Positions 59,802-64,000 of a DNA stretch of 64,000 bases are shown here, piece after piece; positions within the stretch are counted from its first letter, which is position 1; each line of letters starts with the position of its first letter. Source of the stretch: Dermatophilus congolensis (GTDB taxonomy: Bacteria; Actinomycetota; Actinomycetes; Actinomycetales; Dermatophilaceae); contig JAUNUP010000012.1 in assembly GCA_030538115.1 (NCBI GenBank), forward strand, positions 46,907 to 110,906. Reading direction: 5' to 3'. Both the position numbers and the translations under genes were made by a program. The notes below the pieces were generated by a model. It was not told the DNA's origin, did not search any database, and worked only from the letters and a program-made list of their open reading frames with translations.

Positions 59802-61415
59802 GTGATCAATCTCACCGTCGCCGACACCGCTCCGGACCAGGCGCGAGTCGATGCACTCGTCGTTTTCGCTCGCTCCAGCGAGAACGGTGCCTCACTCGTG
59901 GAGGGACACCGCTTACCGAAGGCGTCCGCCGGTCACGTCGCCTCCGTGCTGGCGACCGTGAAGGCTCAAGGCGGCGCGGGCGAGACCACTCTCGTCACCG
60001 GTACGCCGTCGGTGAACGCCGGTCTGGTGCTCGTGGTCGGCATCGGCGACACCGACCAGGCCGAGCCGTCGCCGGAGTCGTGGAGACGCGCCGCCGGTGC
60101 CGCCGCGCGTGCGCTCGCGTCGACATCAGAGGTGGCGCTGGTCGCCACCGAGCCCGGCGCAGCGCTCGTCGGTGCTCTCGCAGAAGGTGCCGGGCTCGGT
60201 GCCTACCGGTTCACCGAGCACCTCTCCGAGAAGGTGCGTGAGAAGCGGGCCAAGCGCGCGTTCGGCCCCACCTCGGTGACCGTGCTCACGTCGAAATCCG
60301 ATGCCTCGCACGCCGCCACCACGGCCGCGCTCGAGCGCGCGAAGGTGCTCGTGGCGCGACAGAACTGGGCCCGAGACCTCGTCAACACCGGCCCCAACGT
60401 GCTCTACCCGGCCACGTTCGCCGACGCCGTCACTGCGGAAGCAGGATCGAAATCCCGCGGGCGGGCAGCCAAGTCCGCCGTCAAGGTCGAGGTGCTCGAC
60501 GAAGCCGCTCTGGCGGCGGGCGGATTCGGCGGCATCATCGGAGTCGGTCAGGGCTCCGCCAACGCGCCCCGCCTCGTCACCGTGTCGTACTCCCCCGCCA
60601 AGCCCACCGCCACCGTCGCCCTCGTGGGCAAGGGCATCACGTTCGACTCCGGTGGCCTCTGCCTCAAGCCGGCCACCAGCATGATCACGATGAAGTGCGA
60701 CATGGCCGGCGCCGCCTCGGTGGCCGCTGCCGTCTTCGCCGCGGCCGACCTGCAACTGCCGGTCGCCGTCACCGGCTACCTCTGCCTCGCCGAGAACATG
60801 CCCAGCGCCACGGCTCAGCGCCCCGGCGACGTGCTGACGATGCGCGGCGGCACCACGGTCGAGATGATCAACACCGACGCCGAGGGCCGCATGGTGCTGG
60901 CCGACGGCATTGCTCTGGCAAGCGAATCGCACCCTGACTCGATCATCGACGTCGCCACCCTCACCGGTGCGGCCATGGTCGCGTTGGGCGCCCGCACCGC
61001 GGCGATCATGAGTAACGACGACGACCTGCAGGCCGACCTCGCGAGCGCCGCCACCAGCGCCGGTGAGGCAGTGTGGCCGATGCCGATCGCGGAGGAGATC
61101 CGCAAGGGCATGGAATCGGATGTCGCCGACCTCAAGCACACCGGCGACAAGTACGGCGGCGCCATGGTCGCGGCCGCGTTCCTGCGCGAATTCGTGGGCC
61201 CGCGCGCGGGTGAGCCCGAGGCTTCGCGTAAGCGCGGGCGCGGCAAGTCCGCGCAGGTCGACGCTGCCGATGCCGCGAAGGCCCCCATCCCGTGGGGTCA
61301 CATCGACATCGCCGGTCCCTCCTTCAACGAGTCGGCGGCCTACGGGTACACGCCCAAGGGAGGCACCGGCTACGGTGTCCGCACTTTGGTGACTTACCTG
61401 GAAGGGCTTGACTGA
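59802..61415 (+). CDS. pepA: Leucyl aminopeptidase (M17)
   Basis: 537-residue dinuclear metallopeptidase that removes N-terminal residues from peptides. The C-terminal catalytic domain has VGKGITFDSGGLCLKP (metal and catalytic lysine), DMAGAASV and the signature NTDAEGRMVLAD (near 362-373). The N-terminal macro-like domain covers about 1-170. An insert rich in lysine and arginine (REFVGPRAGEPEASRKRGRG region, near 464-484) interrupts the C-terminal part between two otherwise contiguous conserved blocks. The GTG start has GAGG upstream. Confidence 0.93.
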   Translation: MINLTVADTAPDQARVDALVVFARSSENGASLVEGHRLPKASAGHVASVLATVKAQGGAGETTLVTGTPSVNAGLVLVVGIGDTDQAEPSPESWRRAAGAAARALASTSEVALVATEPGAALVGALAEGAGLGAYRFTEHLSEKVREKRAKRAFGPTSVTVLTSKSDASHAATTAALERAKVLVARQNWARDLVNTGPNVLYPATFADAVTAEAGSKSRGRAAKSAVKVEVLDEAALAAGGFGGIIGVGQGSANAPRLVTVSYSPAKPTATVALVGKGITFDSGGLCLKPATSMITMKCDMAGAASVAAAVFAAADLQLPVAVTGYLCLAENMPSATAQRPGDVLTMRGGTTVEMINTDAEGRMVLADGIALASESHPDSIIDVATLTGAAMVALGARTAAIMSNDDDLQADLASAATSAGEAVWPMPIAEEIRKGMESDVADLKHTGDKYGGAMVAAAFLREFVGPRAGEPEASRKRGRGKSAQVDAADAAKAPIPWGHIDIAGPSFNESAAYGYTPKGGTGYGVRTLVTYLEGLD

Positions 61416-61420
61416 GAGAC

Positions 61421-61434
61421 GAATCGGCCGATTC
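61421..61434. terminator. Palindrome after the aminopeptidase gene
   Basis: GAATCGGCCGATTC, a 14-nt perfect palindrome 6 nt after the aminopeptidase stop, flanked by GAGA and TCTC. A possible terminator; without a loop its strength is uncertain. Confidence 0.3.
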
Positions 61435-61543
61435 TCCAGGTGGCGTTCCGAACACCACCCGGAGCGCCGGCACGGCTCCCCTCCACCTGCCGCCGCTCTC
61501 GTAACGAGGGCGGCGGCCTGCACCAGCGAAGGCATCGCCCCTC

Positions 61544-63607
61544 GTGACCACGCTCCTCGCCTCTCCCCGTTCGGGTTCGCGCGCCTCTCGGCACACGCGT
61601 CTCGATGCGCTCGACGGTCTGCGTGCCGTCGCGGTGTCTCTGGTGCTCGCCTACCACGTGGGCGTGCCGGGCATGGACGGTGGATTTCTCGGCGTCGACG
61701 TGTTCTTCGTGCTCTCCGGCTTTCTCATCACCACGCTGCTGATCCGCGAGGTGACCGGCAAGGGGAAGATCGACCTGGGCCGGTTCTGGATGCGGCGGGT
61801 GCTGCGTCTGTTGCCCGCGTCGTTGCTGGTGATCGTGGTGGTGCTGGGGTGGTCGATCTTCTTCTCCCCGTCGTACCGCCGCGCCGACCTGGGCGCCGAC
61901 GCCTTCTGGTCACTGCTCTACGTCGGCAACTGGCGATTCATCTCGTCGTCGGGGTATTTCAACAACGACGGCAGCGTCTCGCCGCTGCAGCACGTGTGGT
62001 CGCTGGCGGTCGAGGAGCAGTTCTACGTGGTCTGGCCGCTGCTCATCGCGGGGCTGGTGCTGCCGCTCGTGAAGCGGGCCACGCTGCTGTCGGGGGCGGG
62101 TAGCGACTCCGCGAGCCGCACCGAGATGACCAACCTGCGGCGCGCGACGGCCCGCAAGTGGGTTCTCGTGCTCGCGGTCGCCCTGACGTTGATGTCAGCG
62201 ATCTGGTTCGCGATCGTCTACGACCCGCTCGGACCCGACCGGGCGTACATGGGCACCGATACGCGCGCCTACGAACCGCTCGCCGGTGCCGCGGCCGCGG
62301 CCCTCATGCAATACCGCACCGTGCAGTTGTTCGTCACGCGCAACGCGCAGCCGCTCATGATCGCGGGCCTCGTCGGGGTGGTCGTCGGCGTGTTCACGCT
62401 CGGCGGTCCCACCGCTCCCGCTCCCGCGTACTTCCTGGGTGGCGGGCTCGCGTTCGCGGTGGTGACAGCCGTTCTCGTCGCTGCGACTTCCGTCGCCGAC
62501 CGCCGTCAAGGCCTCACCCTGCTGTTCGGCTCCACGCCCATGGGCTACCTCGGCCGCATCTCGTACGGCGTGTACCTGTGGCACTGGCCGCTGACGCTGT
62601 GGATCATCGGCGACGCGCCGTTCTCCCCCGTCCGGGCCCTGATCACGGTGGCTCTGACCATCGCGGCAGCCGCGGCGTCGTTCCAGTTTCTCGAGACCCC
62701 CGTGCGGAGCCGTGGACTCGCGCGCTCCCGCCCGAAGCGGCTTCTGCCCGCATCCCTGGGCATCGTCGGCGCGATGACCCTGATCGCCTCCGTGCTCGGC
62801 GGAACGCCCTGGAACGTCGCGCTACCCGCCTTCGCCGGGCCGAAGAACGACGGGCGCGCGATCGTGGTCGTCGGTGACAGCGTCATCCAGCGACTTCTGC
62901 CCGCCCTCGACAAAGAAGCCTCGGCGCGCGGGCTCACCGTGACCAGCGGCGCCCGCGGAGGCTGCCCGGCACTCGGCATCCGAGCCGTCGACGACGCGGG
63001 CGCGCCGCTGGCCCAGGGCAATTGCGTCGCCCAGGTGGTGAACCGTCAGAACGAGGCCATCGACGCCGTGCACCCCGGGGTCGTCATCTGGTGGTCGCGC
63101 TACGAGGTCGCCGACCGGCTCGGCCCCGCCGGGACGGTGCTGCGCGCCGGCACCGACGCCTTCTGGGAGGCGCAACTCGCCGACCTGCGCACAGCCGTCG
63201 ACCGGGTCACGGCGACCGGGGCCAGCCTGGTCATCGTGGAGATGGACCGGCCCGGCATCGGCATCGACACCCGCTGCACCCCCGAGGACTGCCCCGAATT
63301 TCTGCACCGCCTGCGTAACCGCGACGACCTGCGCCAGGACTGGAACAAGCACCTGCACGCCTACGCCGCCACCGATCCTCGCGTACAGGTCATCACCATG
63401 GACACACTCTTCTGCCGCGACGACGCCAGCCCCTGCGACGACCACCTGCCCTCGCGGGCCGACACCTCGGTGCCGTTCGCCGAAGCGGCCGGTAACGACC
63501 TCGCGCGCCCCGACGGATCGCACTTCAGCGAGGCCGGTGCGGCCACGGTTTCCTCGGCACTTCTCGATCGGGTACTGGCACTGACCAAGAACAGCAACCA
63601 GACTTAG
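61544..63607 (+). CDS. Acyltransferase 3 family protein with C-terminal SGNH domain (OafB-like)
   Basis: 687-residue membrane O-acyltransferase. The N-terminal AT3 domain (about 15-390, ten membrane segments) has LRAVAVSLVLAYHVG with the catalytic histidine and FLGVDVFFVLSGFLIT. The C-terminal extracellular domain (about 435-685) is SGNH-type: GDSVIQRL near 443 (serine) and DGSHFSEAG near 657 (aspartate and histidine). Such proteins acetylate cell-surface glycans or lipids. The GTG start lacks a clear Shine-Dalgarno. It is a lone gene before an E2 subunit gene. Confidence 0.9.
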   Translation: MTTLLASPRSGSRASRHTRLDALDGLRAVAVSLVLAYHVGVPGMDGGFLGVDVFFVLSGFLITTLLIREVTGKGKIDLGRFWMRRVLRLLPASLLVIVVVLGWSIFFSPSYRRADLGADAFWSLLYVGNWRFISSSGYFNNDGSVSPLQHVWSLAVEEQFYVVWPLLIAGLVLPLVKRATLLSGAGSDSASRTEMTNLRRATARKWVLVLAVALTLMSAIWFAIVYDPLGPDRAYMGTDTRAYEPLAGAAAAALMQYRTVQLFVTRNAQPLMIAGLVGVVVGVFTLGGPTAPAPAYFLGGGLAFAVVTAVLVAATSVADRRQGLTLLFGSTPMGYLGRISYGVYLWHWPLTLWIIGDAPFSPVRALITVALTIAAAAASFQFLETPVRSRGLARSRPKRLLPASLGIVGAMTLIASVLGGTPWNVALPAFAGPKNDGRAIVVVGDSVIQRLLPALDKEASARGLTVTSGARGGCPALGIRAVDDAGAPLAQGNCVAQVVNRQNEAIDAVHPGVVIWWSRYEVADRLGPAGTVLRAGTDAFWEAQLADLRTAVDRVTATGASLVIVEMDRPGIGIDTRCTPEDCPEFLHRLRNRDDLRQDWNKHLHAYAATDPRVQVITMDTLFCRDDASPCDDHLPSRADTSVPFAEAAGNDLARPDGSHFSEAGAATVSSALLDRVLALTKNSNQT

Positions 63608-63629
63608 AGCAACCCGCGTCACATCTGCC

Positions 63630-63635
63630 TAGACT
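63630..63635 (+). promoter_or_regulatory. Candidate -10 box of the E2 gene
   Basis: TAGACT about 34 nt before the ATG at 63669, leaving a short leader with GGAGGG. No clear -35 box. Confidence 0.4.
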
Positions 63636-63668
63636 CGTGACATTCAACGACTACGGAGGGATCGCTTC

Positions 63669-64000
63669 ATGTCCGATCGCGTCACCATGCCAGCTCTCGG
63701 CGAATCCGTCACCGAAGGCACCGTCACCCGCTGGCTCAAGAACGTGGGCGACACCATTGAGGCCGACGAGCCGCTGCTCGAGGTCTCGACCGACAAGGTC
63801 GACACCGAAGTTCCGTCCCCCTACGCCGGCACGGTTCTCGAGATCCTCGTTCCCGAGGACGAGACGGTCGAGGTCGGCGCCGACCTCTGCGTCATCGGCG
63901 ACAGCTCGGAGGCTTCGTCTGCGCCTGCTGAGGAGCCCGCCGCTCCGGCTGAAGAGGAGCCTGCTGCTCCCGCTGAGGCACCCGCCGCTCCGGCTGCAGA
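63669..64000 (+). CDS. sucB: 2-oxo acid dehydrogenase E2 component, N-terminal part
   Basis: The window ends inside this gene (110 codons visible). Residues 1-77 are a lipoyl domain ([18 protein letters not shown]) with the lipoyl lysine K43 in STDKVDTEV, followed by an alanine-, proline- and glutamate-rich linker. This fits the E2 of 2-oxoglutarate or pyruvate dehydrogenase; GESVTEG favours the succinyl-transferase annotation used for the shared actinobacterial E2. GGAGGG precedes the ATG. Confidence 0.85.
   Translation, partial: MSDRVTMPALGESVTEGTVTRWLKNVGDTIEADEPLLEVSTDKVDTEVPSPYAGTVLEILVPEDETVEVGADLCVIGDSSEASSAPAEEPAAPAEEEPAAPAEAPAAPAA

Overview
The window is a GC-rich stretch of actinobacterial chromosome made almost entirely of core genes. 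WhiA, OpcA, a PdtaR-type ANTAR regulator, a CoaE-GrpB fusion, leaderless promoters and a gene order matching that of mycobacteria (ABC transporter-ctaA-ctaB-tkt-tal-zwf-opcA-secG-tpiA-pgk-gap-whiA-yvcK-rapZ-uvrC, then uvrA-uvrB-coaE-rpsA-polA-pdtaR-pyk, then lgt and trp) place it in Actinomycetes. A member of the Micrococcales (Dermacoccaceae or Intrasporangiaceae-like) is my best guess, but it is inference.

Layout. 1-4.2 kb: end of an ABC exporter, an alpha/beta hydrolase, and heme A synthesis (ctaA, ctaB). 4.8-10.6 kb: pentose-phosphate operon tkt-tal-zwf-opcA, tightly coupled by 4-nt overlaps. 10.7-11.4 kb: a Phd/PIN toxin-antitoxin pair where pgl is usually found. 11.6-15.2 kb: glycolytic cluster gap-pgk-tpiA-secG with a strong hairpin after every gene. 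15.4-21.0 kb: whiA-yvcK-rapZ, then a Tat-exported Rieske protein and uvrC. 21.1-29.1 kb: uvrA, a metallo-beta-lactamase-fold enzyme, a CoA-transferase and uvrB. 29.1-37.7 kb: coaE-grpB, rpsA, a methyltransferase, polA, a DUF554 membrane protein, pdtaR and tRNA-Leu(CAA). 37.9-45.5 kb: pyk, gltD, gltB. 45.8-53.5 kb: a minus-strand trp operon (trpE, two small membrane proteins, trpC, trpB, trpA) that runs on into a MauE/DoxX protein, a DsbA-like protein and lgt. 53.6-58.3 kb: a TIGR03085-type protein and late cobalamin genes (cobQ, cobD, cobU, cobS). 58.4-64 kb: gcvT, leucyl aminopeptidase, an acyltransferase-SGNH protein and the start of an E2/sucB-like gene.

Regulation is the most informative layer. 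uvrA, uvrB and polA each carry the mycobacterial RecA-independent (RecA-NDp, PafBC-type) promoter motif TGTCGGTG-N8-TANNNT. Many genes have a TANNNT box 6 or 7 nt before the start codon and no Shine-Dalgarno sequence, so they look leaderless; this moves several start codons. A family of nested palindromes (GTGCC-NN-GGCAC units with complementary centres) sits in two convergent intergenic regions. I found no prophage, insertion sequence, CRISPR array or clearly new multi-gene system.
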